Below are positions 34,940 to 47,333 of a DNA stretch of 64,000 nt, piece after piece (position 1 is the stretch's first letter; every line of letters starts with the position of its first letter). The stretch comes from Gordius sp. MW1 (taxonomy: Eukaryota; Nematomorpha; Gordioida; Gordea; Gordiidae): positions 22,307,245 through 22,371,244 of the forward strand of contig OZ038528.1 of the NCBI GenBank assembly GCA_964036665.1, given 5' to 3'. The notes below the pieces were generated by a model, which saw only the letters and a program-made list of their open reading frames with translations, was not told the origin of the DNA and did not search any database. A program made the translations under genes and the position numbers.

Positions 34940-37900
34940 GTAGCGACAAAGTAGCGCGTAGTAACATTTCATTAAAATCTCATGGTTATATGTATAAGAT
35001 TTAAGGATCAAACTAAAATTGACAGTGGATAATTAATGATTGTACCAGCTAGTCTCTATTTTATAATTTCTTATTTTTGCAAAGCTTTTCGATCAAAAAT
35101 CTTATTTTGAGCCTTTTAAAAAGATGTTCAGCGTCAAAAAAGAAACAAGCATTAATTTATTTGCCTGAGGCAATCTATGTTTTCCCAAAAGTTTTCCATA
35201 ATTTTGAAGGGTAAGCCTCAAAAAGATCCTGCGAACTTAGATGGAAAAGAATAAATAAATGATTAAAAAAGTAAGAATTGGTAACATATATGACACCAAC
35301 GCCATCTATGTCTCAATTTACATTGATAAATTGGTTTCATTTGTGGACGTTGTTTGTAAAGTCGATGTCGTATACGATTTTAATAGGGCTAATATCAGAC
35401 TTTTAGATTTTCATTTTTTCACAAAGGTAATAAATTTTCCAGATATGATTGTCATGAAATATATTCATAAAAGTTTGGTGTTCCTTTAATAACTTGAATT
35501 TATCAACGGAAAAATGAACTTTTTCAAAATAGCTATAAACATACCACAAATCATTATAGTTTTAATTTAAAAATTATGCAAAATGGCTAAAAATATTTCT
35601 AATGTAGCGCGCTATTCAATGATGGGTCGTAGTTAAAGTCCCATACTTTATGTCACTAATTAAGCCATTTAGAACGAGGAGTGCTAAATATTATGAAATC
35701 AAAGCATTTATACCAAATTTGTACGGTTAATAGGAAAGCTATTTCAAGAAAAAATATCCCACTGGGATTAAAAATACCTACAATTTAAACAATTTACCAA
35801 ACCTTACTTAATGAAAATTTATTTAAAGGAAATGGTTGCTTCCCCTAAAGAATCAGGCTTTACCAATATAAATTCCGCAATACATTTTAAAAGGCATAAA
35901 ATGTATCGAGGATTCTTAAAATGAATATTTTTGGTGCTCTAGCTTATCTGTAAGCTTTTATAAAAACCCAAATGGGTTATTTTTTTTTTTAAATAAAAAA
36001 TTTATTTGTACGAAGACGAAATCACATAGATAAACATAAAACAAGAGACTCGGTTAAATACAAAGATCTAAAGCATTATCGTCTAAAATGGGCCAGGAGT
36101 CGGTTAAAGTTGAATCGCACTTTAAAACCAATTTGCTAGGAAGCGCTATCCTTATTTTAAATCCTAGATTTATACGATATCATTATTAACTAAGCCTATA
36201 TGCCTTGTTATAAATTATAAAAGTTAAAAATAGCAATTAATAATAATTTGGAATAAAATCTATAAAAGTATTATACTTGGTTTCAAAAAATATATTTTGG
36301 GCACATAGCTATAATAAAATATTTTAAGTACTTTAAATTGAGAAAAATTATAAAATGGCGATAATAGGAAAAAGGTTTTATAAAGTTTCAAAACTTTAAA
36401 CGATTTTCAACTTTTTTGCTACTGCTTTTATGCCTCAAGGGAAAAATGGACAAAGGGAAATTTTTATGAGATAAATGGTATTAGTCCTTCCTATCATGTG
36501 ACGGCATTAGTTCGATGAAATAAATGGCAAATAAATACAAAACTATTATGGCTAAATGGCTTTGAAATGGTGATGGAAAAAATTAAGTGTATCATTATTT
36601 TTAATACTATCGAAAATTTTTTAATAATTATAGTTTTTAGCGAGGCCATAAACTAGCCTTTCCTCTATTATGTATTTATAACATTTTTGGTTTTATAAAA
36701 ATAGCACACAAAATGTAAAAAATAACCTTATTTTATAATTTATATACATCCAAACATCAAAAATAAATTTAAATTGTTGCTCAACAAAAGATTATAAAAC
36801 TTGCATAATAAGTTTTAATTAAATATTAATTACTCATTGTAAAAAATAGAAGTCATAGCTATGCTTGATTCAACACTTAGGTATCCTTATGATTGCGGAT
36901 AATCAAAATTAAACGCATTTGTTTTTAAATTTTTTAAACAAGATCTATTTTAACTGCCCCTAAGGCATTCTTTATAAAGTCCGATCATCAAGATGTAAAT
37001 TGTGGATTTTAATAAAAAATATCACCACCCTATAAATTTTGAAATTTAAGATCAAATTAAAAAACTAGTTTATCAACCTCAAATTAATTTTATCTTATTG
37101 CTCATCATAGATAAAATGGGGCTTGCAGGCACTTTTATAAGGGGGGGGGAGGGGGAATTTGCTATTTTATATTAGGGTTTAATTGGCAATTTTACAATTT
37201 CGCCTATTTTGAAAATAATTACATTAATACAAAACAAGAGTAAATATATATCGGATGTACTTAAAGCTAGAGGCAGACAAATTTTATGGCGATTTTCTGG
37301 ATCCATTGTACAGAATATCATATATCTTTAATAACGTTTAAAGTTTTAAAATATTAAATTGCATAAAAATAGACGAAAATATTAATTTTAGAAACTAGTG
37401 GTTGAACATAGTTTATAAAAAAACATTTAACCTCGACTATTAAGTTGCAACCGACAAAACAATTATGATTATAAACTCTTCTTGAGCTCAAGTTGTGGTT
37501 CGAATGAGTTTTTTAAGATTTCGGGGGAAAGAGGGCTAATAAAATTATTAATTGTAACTCGCATTAGACTGTTTAATCAATCGAAAAATTTTCGAGGGGG
37601 GGGGACGGTATTTTGGACAATCCGGGTGGGGTATATTAGGCTTACTCCCTCTGAAAGAAATATATAAATCTTAGTGGTTTTTAATTCATATTACTTAGGA
37701 ATACCAATTAATTAGTTAAGAAAACAATGTCGTAGAGCAAATTTAAAGAATCCACATTAAACTAATTTAAAAAACAATATTTCATGATGATTATCTTCTA
37801 TCAACAATTTCACCGTATTAGAATTAAAATTTAAAACGATACCAACGTTAAAATGTATATCAAGGTTTTTAACACATTTTTATTAATTATATTCGTGAGG

Positions 37901-38511
37901 TATGTGAGAGTAGGTGTTCTTATAAGAAGTGTTGTAAAAACGGCTGGCTTTTGTTTGGTCGACGGTTTTAGTCAACTAAACATAAACAGTCCAATGGTTT
38001 GTTTTTTATAGCCGCTTAAACAGAACCTTTAGTGTGTTTTATGTACTCAAACCAAAGTTCTAGCAAACAAATCCCAGCCGTCTACTTTAACAAAAAAATT
38101 TCTAACACGGTGAGTTTGGTATGAATCATAAAATATATTATTCAATTACTAGCCATTAGATAATTTGGCTAGCGAAAAAGATATGGGGAATAAGAAGTAA
38201 AATATCAAATCATTCAATAAAAATGACATGGACTAATAAACAACGAATATTGCATAAAATATAAAAGATAACTGTCGTATCCCTTGATACGCGGATATTC
38301 CCCATTTCTCCCAACCCCTTGTAAAACAGTGTATCTCATTCGATTAATTACAAAAGTTCATTTAATAGATTTCTTAACATTGTCGGGTCTTTTGATCTTA
38401 TAACATCTGACTATCAGAGGCATACTCACTGAGTAACCCCTTTTCCTGTAACCTTAAGTTCATATATGATACTTTTACTTTCTATTTAATTTCAGTACGT
38501 GTGTTACTTTA

Positions 38512-38533
38512 CCCCCCCCCCCCCCCCCCCCCC
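38512..38533 (+). repeat. Poly-C tract of about 22 nt
   Basis: An uninterrupted run of C preceded by TTA and followed by ACGCGC. The complementary G-run could form quadruplexes and is prone to length error in assembly. Confidence 0.85.
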
Positions 38534-39090
38534 ACGCGCTTATACGTGTTTGTTATTTATTCCCCATATATATGTATTACCATTGATCAACATGAATACG
38601 CATCATTGAACTTGATAACGCGTTTGGATTAATTATTATATTTCCCGTCTCAAGATATACAATAAAAATGTAGCTCCTGATTCTCCCTTCTAATCACTCC
38701 CTTTGGGGAGGGGGTAAGATTTATTCCTTTACGGCCCAATATAATTTATCCTTTTACGGCCCGATATATCCCCCTATCTTTCCTTTCAATTCGCCCAAAT
38801 ATTTATTCATATTCCTCATATCTTAAATCCCATCCTGCACAAATATAAATTTCATCTTGTTTTTTAAAAATAGAAAAATAACCAATACCTCAATTTTGGG
38901 TGTGCACTTTTGAATTATATTGTGCTTTAAAATTATGTAAAGGTCATTGAAGAATGTTAAATAATCTTACAAATGACAATGAGTAATTATATAAAAACAC
39001 AATTAAATTTAAAGTATATAAAAAATAATGTATAGATGGCGACATTAAGATATTTTGCGATAACTTATTATCTCCTAAGGTGAGTTAGTG

Positions 39091-39400
39091 ACCTGCACGG
39101 GTGACCCAAAACTCGACCCAACCCGGACCCGACCCTTTAATAAAGCATTCACATTAACTTAGTCAAAATCTGTGGCATTTATTAGTTTCATAGATTAAAC
39201 TTTAATTTGTCTATTAAGTTTTAAGCACCGCAACTTTTCTTACTCTAGCGTCGGGCACCAAAACTTGAAACGCGTGCGGGGGGGGGGGATTCGAAGAAAA
39301 AATTCTAACGCTTTCGGCTCGGGCCGAGTTCGGGTTAAAATTTTTAAAATGCTTCCGGGCCAGAGGTCGGGTTGAAATATTCGGGTCGTTTGAGTTTAAA
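39091..39400. mobile_element. hAT-like fragment with CCCGA repeats
   Basis: Starts TAGTGACCTGCACGGGTGAC followed by ACCCGGACCCGACCC. A right-hand part holds the complementary GGGTCGGGTTG-like units (about 39310-39400). The middle is AT-rich plus a G-run. A clean right end and duplication are not seen. Confidence 0.5.
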
Positions 39401-40010
39401 AAAGTGACTTTGAAGGTCTATAGGGTAAGTATAGTTTTATGCCTCTCCCTGACTACCTCCTCATCAACAATTAAAAAAGTTTAATCGAGCTGTTTCATCT
39501 GAATTAGTTAGATAGACTAAAAGTATTATATAGGGTCTAAAATTGCAAAACTTTCGATTTAGTTTGTAATAATATATAAAAACTCTTCCGGCCAAATATC
39601 AAAAGAAATTTAAACCCTCGCACATGGGTATTACTTTCGATTATTATTTTAACGGGACTAGCCCGAAATGTTAATTCCCCGGTTGCTTATTTTAAAAAAT
39701 TCGAAAAAATAAAAATAAAATATTTGCCCATTTTCAAATCTTTATCAAACTTTTGCCCCCCCCCCCGCCTAATCAAGGCGACCATTTTCTTTAAACCTTA
39801 TACCATAACATAAATAACCTTATCAATTTTTCAATAAACACATTAGAAAATACAAGCACCTAATTAAATGTCTTCACCAGAAAATAACTTGAATATTTTT
39901 TAATCAATAGTATTTTTATTTAAGAATACCTAGATATGTCTACTTTCCTCTTTATATTTAACTAAACTTAATATAAAATATATACACTAGTACATTCCAT
40001 TCTAATGGTA

Positions 40011-40170
40011 ATGGGCGTAGCCAAAGGGGGGCAGAGAGGGGCGGCTACCCCCTCTTCGTCCAAAATCTGTTAAAATTTATTAAAATTATGGTTAAAATTT
40101 CAAAAAATGTTCATCTTGCCGCTCCCTAAATCATAATTGCCCCCATCCAATTCCAATGCTGGCTACGCCC
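40011..40170. mobile_element. MITE, CATGGGCGTAGCC family
   Basis: Begins ATGGGCGTAGCCAAAGG and ends GGCTACGCCC, with GGCGGCTACCCCCTC near the left end, so it lies in inverted orientation relative to the copy at 13357. Confidence 0.75.
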
Positions 40171-40459
40171 GCGCAAATGGCTAATAATAAAGCTCACGTC
40201 TAAGCGAAATGGCCATTATAACTTGGAAATACAAATCCCATATCTATGAATTTATCTTTGAACCATCTCATTTGTCCGGCTGCTTTAAATTGGCTAAATT
40301 ATGCGTGAACCAGCCAAAAATGATACACATCAAGGGATCCTTCTAATGAGATTTTTGGAACTTTTTTTAGTCTCGACATAAATGCTTTAAATAAAAAACA
40401 TAACCTCATCTGGTATTTATTAAACCGTACTATACCTTAGCCTTAGCAAAGAACTAACT

Positions 40460-40595
40460 TAGAGGGCGGGTTTAAATTTTAGGTTTCAAAGGGAGGGGAT
40501 GATGATTTTTTGATAGAATTTGACCAAATTTTTCCAATATCTTGGATTTGTAGAAGGTGCAGCTGCCCCCACTGCCTCCCCTGGCTACGCCCCAT
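40460..40595. mobile_element. MITE, CATGGGCGTAGCC family, decayed left end
   Basis: Right end CCTGGCTACGCCCCAT and the internal GGTGCAGCTGCCCCCACTG are clear. The left end is degenerate. Confidence 0.55.
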
Positions 40596-42699
40596 GAGCT
40601 GAACTACAATTATTAAAAATCAAGTTTAACCCATAAATTGCCTAGCATTTAATCTGAGAGTAATGTGTTTTTTACGGAAATTATTATTCTAGCTCGTTTA
40701 TGATTATACTAAACATATACAATCAAATTTCTTAATTAAATGTTTTTTAATATAACATTGAATTATTCTTTATAATATATCTATTTAATTTGCAAATTAC
40801 TATTAAAAATTCCAAAAATGGCACGTTTTTAAAATGTAATCTTAGTTGAGGTTGCTAATTATAAATTATGTTGGCCGAAACTTTGAATATCGATTTGACC
40901 GATATTCAGCTTTTAAATTTAATTAAAATTTAGTTTAAATATTTTTCAATGTTACACTTTTTCTTCTATTTTTAATTAAATTTTTGTTTGTAATATAAAT
41001 AAATTTAATTGTATAAGAATGAATTATTTGAAATGAGATAATATGATGTTATTCTAAGAAGCTTAAAACGGATACACGTGAATCAAATTAATTTATCTAT
41101 ATAGCCTCCTTCCTATAATTTAATTTCTTCAATCGATAATTTTGTTCGAAATTACAGCTCTATAAATTTGGTTTGGAAAAAGTTAATTCGAGTTTGTATG
41201 AATTTTTGGTATAAATGCTATTAATTAATGAAATTTATTTACCAAGAAAAGTGAAGCCCTCCATAGAGCCTATCGCAATTTTTAGAGGTAAAAGTTTAAT
41301 TACAAGAACCAATGGACATTTTGATTGACTTTAAGTGAACGTTCTTCATTTTATATTAAAAAATAGAAATAAGCAAGAGAGGAAGCTGCCCCTCCCCCAC
41401 TTCATGAAATATTTTATAAATAGCGAAATTATAAAATAAAAAAAAAAATAATTTTCTGCCTCCCAACAAAAACATTATAAAATTCTTTAACCTTCCCCTC
41501 CCTCTCCTTACAGTAGTGGAGTCAAAAGTTAAATCGAGTTTTTTCTAAAACTAATATATAAGAATGATTCACAAAAGGTAAAAAAAAGGTATTTTTATTA
41601 AATATATTAGTCATTTTTTGGCAAAGCCCATAAATGGGTTCAGTTTTTGAGATTTATTTGAGCAAGTAAATTAAAATAACGGAGCGATATGGTTATTTGT
41701 CATAAGCGTCATTTTCTCTTTCAGAGTAGACAGCTTCATAATAAATAATTTTCTTATATTTTTGAAAGCTTGAACGATTTTTGTTACATTAATATCCTAT
41801 TATAGATTAGTCGGGCTCTATATTAAATTGTCTTCGATAAACAGAATGATTTATACAAAGAATTTAAGCTGCTCAGATAATCAATAAATCAAGATGCAAA
41901 AAATAATCTTTGAATTCCATTAATTAAGATATATATAAAATTAAATGCGCGGGTCTAGCTATAAAAATATTGAAAAATATTCTATAGTTCTAGTAAATAG
42001 CTATAAACGCATAAGTAAAAATGGCACAAGAGAGGAATTTCTCCCACAAATTCCCTCGGGAATTTTCAAATTTCCCGTTAATTTCCCGATATAATGAATT
42101 TTGTTCTTTAAATGACATTTAACTACACCTCAATGAGGCTATTTAATTTTTAGTTAAGATTGGCTCTTAAAAAATCTGATTTTTATTTGATCTAAATAAT
42201 CACAAATAAAAAAATTAGATCATCATGCCTATTGATTCTTGATTTATATAAAGTCTATATCTGCAAAACAAACATCTTGTTGTTATTTTTATTATACTAA
42301 AAAGTGAAGATCTTTATTTTCTTTTAAAAAATCGCTATTAATTAATTGTATTATCATGGCTAATATTCCCTAATTAATTTTCTTAAAGTTTTATATGGGC
42401 AAAATTTAATTACACAACGCCTTTAATTTTGTGTGAAGGGATGTGCGCTAATTAAGCTATTAGTGCAGTCAGAAAATTTTTACTTCCGCTTACTAGAGCG
42501 GCTTATTAAATAATTTAGTGTAAATTCGGTAATATTGAGTGTAAACCCAGGAACGAAGTGGTGAATATAAAGATTCGCAAAATTGTAAAAATAAGACGAT
42601 ATCTAAATTTAAACCGCACAAATCTTCCCTATTATTATGCTAAGTCTTCTTCAGAGTCTATAGGTGAAGACGTAGAAAAAATGTATTTTTCTATATACT

Positions 42700-42871
42700 A
42701 GCTTTGTAAAAAGACCTGGGTCGTCCTCTTTCAACTAAGACCAAACGCCAACCTAACATAAACCGACCAAAATGCTCTGGTGTGTTTTTCTAATTTCGAC
42801 TAAACATTGAGGTCGACTAAGAAAAATAATATAGTTCGTCGACTAAACAAAACCCAGGTTTTTTTATAACC
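42700..42871. mobile_element. Decayed MITE, TAGTGTTGTAAAAACGG family
   Basis: Left end TAGCTTTGTAAAAAGACC and right part GACTAAACAAAACCCAGG with TTTTTATAACCCTA. Internal TCGAC/GTCGAC motifs match the copies at 30594 and 34745. It abuts a second MITE. Confidence 0.55.
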
Positions 42872-43021
42872 CTAGCGTAACCAGGATTGAAGAGGGGGGC
42901 AATAATGATTAATTTTTTAAATTTTAGCCATAATTATATTAAAAAATTTTTAAGGATTTTTCGATTTAAAGGGGGGGGGGAGGCAGCCGCCTCTTCCTGC
43001 CACTCCCTGGCTCCACCCATG
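42872..43021. mobile_element. MITE, CATGGGCGTAGCC family
   Basis: Begins CTAGCGTAACCAGGATTG and ends CTGGCTCCACCCATG, with the internal TTTTAGCCATAATTATATT and GGCAGCCGCCTC of the family. Confidence 0.65.
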
Positions 43022-43599
43022 TGTAAGTACATAATTTCATATTATAGCTTATACTAAATTTATTTGACCGTATAAATTAGAAGTTATATGGGTTATTTTT
43101 TGAGTTTCGATTATTTATTTATATTGTTAATTTACAATTTAATCTCTCCAATTATTTCCCCTATTTTTGTATTTTCCCTTCGAAATTTCTCCAACCCTTG
43201 CGTTGAGAAAAATATGATCTCTACATGGCATGTAGAATAAACAAGCAAAAGTTAAATAATTCGTATGGAAATTTGAGAGTAATCATAACAATAATACATT
43301 GGCCATCAAATTTTTTATCTAGTGCTATAACTATAATGATAATATATAATTTTATATTTATAATTAACTAAAATTACCATAATTCTTGTCCCACGTTGAA
43401 TGAATTTAGGAATGTATAGTTTGCAAGGAAACTCAGTTTAAATGCCTACAAAAACGACTTGTTAAAAAAATACATGGTAGTTTCGAGAAAATCGCTTGAT
43501 TTAATTTGTGTCACTCCTGGAATCATCCCTAGTTTGGTTTTTTGTGTTTAATTTTGGCCACGGCTATATGAGTTAGTGTAGGAATAGGGATGAGTAGAT

Positions 43600-45110
43600 T
43601 ATCAAGACAAATAATAGCCAAATTTTAGACTATTTTTTCTTCGGCCTACAGCAGCTTGTATTAATCAAATGGTGTATATTTTTTAAATCTCGCCCCCCAA
43701 AAAAATATTATTAACGCGATTAATAAATTGGAATAGCACCCGCGCCACTTTAACATTATGTAGAAGCAGCTTGTATAAGAACGGAGGGGATGTCTTTTGT
43801 ATTACCAGGAGCTAAAAAAATAGGAAATTAAATCCGAACGGCACCAGCTCGTAACGGATTGTGTATTTGGGTATGGCTGTGGGGTAAGTTTGAACCATAC
43901 ATTTTGAAGAGGTTAAGGAAAGAGGCAAATTTTAAATTGAATTTTTGGGGGCTGTTTCCTTTAACGAGGAATAATATAATTAAGTATGACATACGATAAC
44001 CATGGGAACGATCTTTGTCATGAGAGACTGAGTTATATATTAATAATAATTTTTTCTTTCCTTCATATATTTCACGTGGCCGTCTAACAATATACGAATT
44101 TATTAAATAAAGTGTTCGCCGCAAGTTAGATAATATAAGTCGTCTTTAGTATCACGATGTTGAGGGAATTAGTTTATTAGAGTTAATCTACCGCTCGCGA
44201 ACAACAAAGAGACATCCTTTATGTTTTCCGCTCACTCTTAAACTTTATTGATTGCGATATACGTATAAAAAAAACAATTCGAACGAAACGTAGGTCAAAG
44301 TTGTAACACTGTTTTCACACGGCAAGATTTAGGCTTCTAACTGAGAGAGGAATGAAATAATCCGAAATAAAATATCATAGATGCGGGCTGGGTGAAATGG
44401 GGTGGATTATAATTATATAGCCAGCGTACGGCACATTTTGTCACTCTGTCCCCCGCCCCCCTCTGGGTTCAATCTCCCAAATATCGCGATAAATTATGTA
44501 GACAATTTAGGTCAGCCTAAAATTGGGTGGAGGGGGTGGGGAAGGGGTGAAAATGTTCTTTTGTGATATTAATTGAGACACGATAATACTATTATTATAT
44601 TATTATTGTGTGCTTCAAAATGGAAGGCTCAGAAGGAGTCGGGGGAAGATTCCCAATTGGTTGCGCATGTCGAACGAGACCACGTTTAGTCAACGTATAC
44701 CTACCCTTAATTGCTAACAATTGGGAAATGTATTGCGAGGGGGGGGGGAGGGTCGTCGGCGGCAGTCATTATAGATGATAACGACGTTAAAGTGGTGAAC
44801 ATTCGTCGCGCTAGTGTGTCGTGTGGTGTGGTTATTAGAAGAAGAGCGAGCAGGGAAGCGCACAACCAACAATCGATAAATATATTAGGTGTGTAAAATT
44901 ACTCTGTGAAGAAAGTCCTCGAGAGAGGAGAGTATATTAATAGGTCGGTCGATCTCGGGCCAATCAGTTTTGTATCGCAGCGCTAAACCATAACATCGAG
45001 TGATAGTTGAAGTAGGAGATAGTATCAAATTGAATTTTATAATTACAATACCTGAGCTCGTACCTTTCCAGAGGCACACGCGCTTAACCCAGGGTATGCA
45101 GTAGCTACTC
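43600..45110. promoter_or_regulatory. Compositionally distinct, CpG-bearing unique segment; possible promoter/5' UTR
   Basis: By eye this stretch is much less AT-rich than its surroundings. It contains CpG-rich runs (CGCTCGCG, GTCGTCGGCGGC, CATTCGTCGCGC) and is not one of the recognised repeats. Short frames are open on both strands (for example 43828-44124 minus and 44711-44896 plus), but none has a domain or splice context. It could be the promoter and first exon of a gene on either strand with a long first intron. The assignment is inference. Confidence 0.3.
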
Positions 45111-45136
45111 TCGATCTATTTCCAAATATCTTAAAT

Positions 45137-46330
45137 CTTTTTAAAGGATGTTATTTAAATGCACAGTAATAAATTAAAAAATGCTCGGTAAAATCTGCTC
45201 AGTATTTTATTAAAGTGTCCAGTTAAAAATTCAAAATTGCTCAGTAAATTAACTTTAAAATGCCCAGCTTTAAATTAATAATTCTCAGTATTTTTGCTAA
45301 GATGCTTAGTAATATAAATTCATAATTTGTGATATTAATTTATTTTGCGCTTACATTTTATAAATAATATTTTAATTGGTATGCAATTTTTTAAAAATAA
45401 ATTTAGAACTTTGCCCCCCCCCCTTTTCCGTCCCGTTGGTCCCCCCCCCCTTCTTTTTTACCCTCTTTCTCATCTGGGGTGAGGAAGGCGATTTTACCCC
45501 CCCCCCCTTTTTTATCCCCCCCCCCCCCTATTTTTTATCCTCTTTCTCTACGCCCCCTCCCCACTTTTTTTACCTACTTTCTCACTCGGGCGGGAGGGTG
45601 ATTTGGAGGGGGGGGGGCCCTCCGGGTGAGAAGAGGGCAAATAATAAGGGGGGGGGGGCAAATCATCCTCCCCCCCCCCGGTGAGAAAGTGTGTAAGAAA
45701 ATAAGGAGGGGGGGGCAAATCACCCCCTCCCCTCAGGTGAAAAGAGGGGTAATAAATGGGGGAGGGCAAATAATCCCCTCCCCCTGGTGAGAAAGAGGGT
45801 AATAATAGGGGGGGGGGGGGAACTAACGGGGCAAAAAAGGGGAGGCGGCAAATTCTTAATTTATTAATGATATATCTAGCTAGCTCACCAATTTTCATTT
45901 AAAGAATTTATTTAGCTCTACAAACGATAATTTTGACAACTGGCACCAAAACAGACAAAAATGAATTTTGTCCTTTTCCTAGTCGAACTTTTAAGGTCAA
46001 CTAAACAAAACCCATGTCTTTTTACCACATAAACACATTGGACATCTATGAATTGACATTACTGGTTCAAATCTTGCTTAAATATTAATTTTATTTTAAA
46101 ATTAAATTTCAGTTATTGACCAAAAATTCACTGAGCAACATAGAAATAATAACTGAACAAATGAAGTAATTACTGAGCAAATAATTAAATTACTGAAGAT
46201 TAAATTATCTACTTTGCATTTGAATATTTTACTGAGCTTTTAATTATTCTACTGAGCAAATGATTATTCTACTGAGCAAAAATTGAATTAAGTACTGAGC
46301 ACAATAATTTGTTCTCCTTTTTAAAAAGGT
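45137..46330. mobile_element. Non-autonomous DNA element with TGCTCAGTA subterminal arrays
   Basis: The left 170 bp carry about seven TGCTCAGTA-like motifs. The right 220 bp carry about eight copies of the complement TACTGAGCA, so the two ends face each other. Imperfect inverted ends are CTTTTTAAAGGATG (about 45137) and the complement of TCCTTTTTAAAAAG (about 46317-46330). There is no coding capacity. The interior holds a G/C-tract foldback (45405-45860) and a fragment resembling the TAGTGTTGTAAAAACGG MITE (about 45935-46035). No target duplication was found, so the superfamily is open. Confidence 0.55.
45405..45860. repeat. Large foldback of homopurine/homopyrimidine blocks
   Basis: The left half is C- and T-rich (repeated poly-C plus ACCCTCTTTCTCA) and the right half is its complement (GGTGAGAAAGAGGGTAA plus poly-G). 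The outer ends pair as GAACTTTGCCCC against GGCGGCAAATTC. It is an inverted duplication made of tandem poly-G/C units about 50 bp apart. Open frames over it are poly-Pro artefacts. Confidence 0.7.
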
Positions 46331-46337
46331 TAATAGT

Positions 46338-46506
46338 CATGGGCGTAGCAAAGAGAGGGGGCAGGGAGGGGCGGCTGCCCCCCCCCCCTAAATCCATTTT
46401 TTTTTTTGAAATTTATTAAAATTAAAGCTAAAATTTTAAAAATGGGCATTTTGCCCCTCCCTAAATCATTATTGCCCCCCTCTAATTCCAATGCTGGCTA
46501 CGCCCA
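46338..46506. mobile_element. MITE, CATGGGCGTAGCC family
   Basis: Begins CATGGGCGTAGCAAAGAG and ends TGGCTACGCCCAT, with TTATTGCCCCCCTCTAATTCC near the right end, a well preserved copy. Confidence 0.75.
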
Positions 46507-47184
46507 TTAATTAAAATACATTTTTCTCCACTCTATGCCATTACTGAGTTCTACCTTGCATCCTTTTCTCAATTGAGCCATTGGATAAAGGCGCTAAAGG
46601 GATGTGAGACAAGCAAAACCAATTTCTAGGGACCATTTTTACTTTTGGTTTAATTAAAATATTTTTATACAAAAATTATTTTGTGTAAGCAGTTAGTTTC
46701 ACGATTGAGACTGAATTTTTCTAAGTTTCCCCCTCTACCAAAAAATACTTATAATCAAAAAGTTGTTTTAAATTACTTTTCCTCCATCTATTGCCCGTTC
46801 AAATTTTTGACAATATAATTTGAAGAAATAACAAACGTATTCGAAACATTCTAGAGCGCTAATTTTTTTTAATTCATTTATATATCTATTTATCTCGGTT
46901 TAAATTAAAAAAACCGTGTGTCCAATCTAAATTTTAATTGCATCTGCAATTCAAAGTAATTAGGTTTTAAGATTGGAACGGGAATCTGAATTTATCTCAA
47001 TTTGTGAACGGTGTGCCAAACTTTGATAAGCTTCAGAGGCACATTTTTAGGGAAATCAACTTAATTTTTAAAACTTAAAATTCCTATTGTATTATATCAC
47101 CTTGAAACTGTAATCCGTATGTAATGTAAATTATATTTCACATCAAGGCCAATCACTGATAAAAATCGATAAGAAGTTTGACCA
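46507..47184. other. AT-rich DNA, nothing recognised
   Basis: No coding segment, RNA gene or repeat could be supported here. Confidence 0.4.
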
Positions 47185-47333
47185 CATGGGTGTAGCCAGG
47201 ATTTGAATTAGAGTTGGGAGGGGCGAAATGATTATTTTTTAAATTTTAGCCTTATCTATGTTCAATTTTAGAGATTTTTAGGATTTAAAGGGGGGCAACA
47301 GCCCTTTCCTGCCTCTCCCTGACTACGCCCATG
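47185..47333. mobile_element. MITE, CATGGGCGTAGCC family, with perfect 8-bp duplication
   Basis: Begins CATGGGTGTAGCCAGG and ends GACTACGCCCATG. It is flanked by a perfect 8-bp repeat TTTGACCA (47177-47184, 47334-47341). This copy fixes the true ends of the family at CATGGG and CCCATG and places it with elements that make 8-bp duplications. Confidence 0.85.

Larger units (their letters stand above)
34940..40010. other. Gene-poor AT-rich region with repeat fragments
   Basis: No gene recognised. Contents: a decayed copy of the TAGTGTTGTAAAAACGG MITE (about 37928-38084), a poly-C tract (about 38512-38533) and a hAT-like fragment with ACCCGACCC/TTCGGGT repeats (about 39091-39400, starting TAGTGACCTGCACGGGTG). 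Also G-rich tracts at 37140 and 37597. Confidence 0.45.
40596..43600. other. Gene-poor AT-rich region with MITEs
   Basis: No gene recognised. Decayed MITE-like G/C-rich patches occur at about 41375-41515. Two recognisable MITEs lie at 42700-43021. Confidence 0.4.

Noticed and set aside
34737..34947. Target duplication for the MITE at 34745
   Set aside because: Flanks GTTGAAAT and GTAGCGAC do not match, so no duplication is claimed.
34308..37667. Short plus-strand frames at 34308, 35259 and 37482
   Set aside because: AT-rich composition, no domain, no splice context; chance open frames.
45376..45898. Overlapping Pro-rich frames on both strands
   Set aside because: Translation artefact of the poly-C/poly-G foldback.
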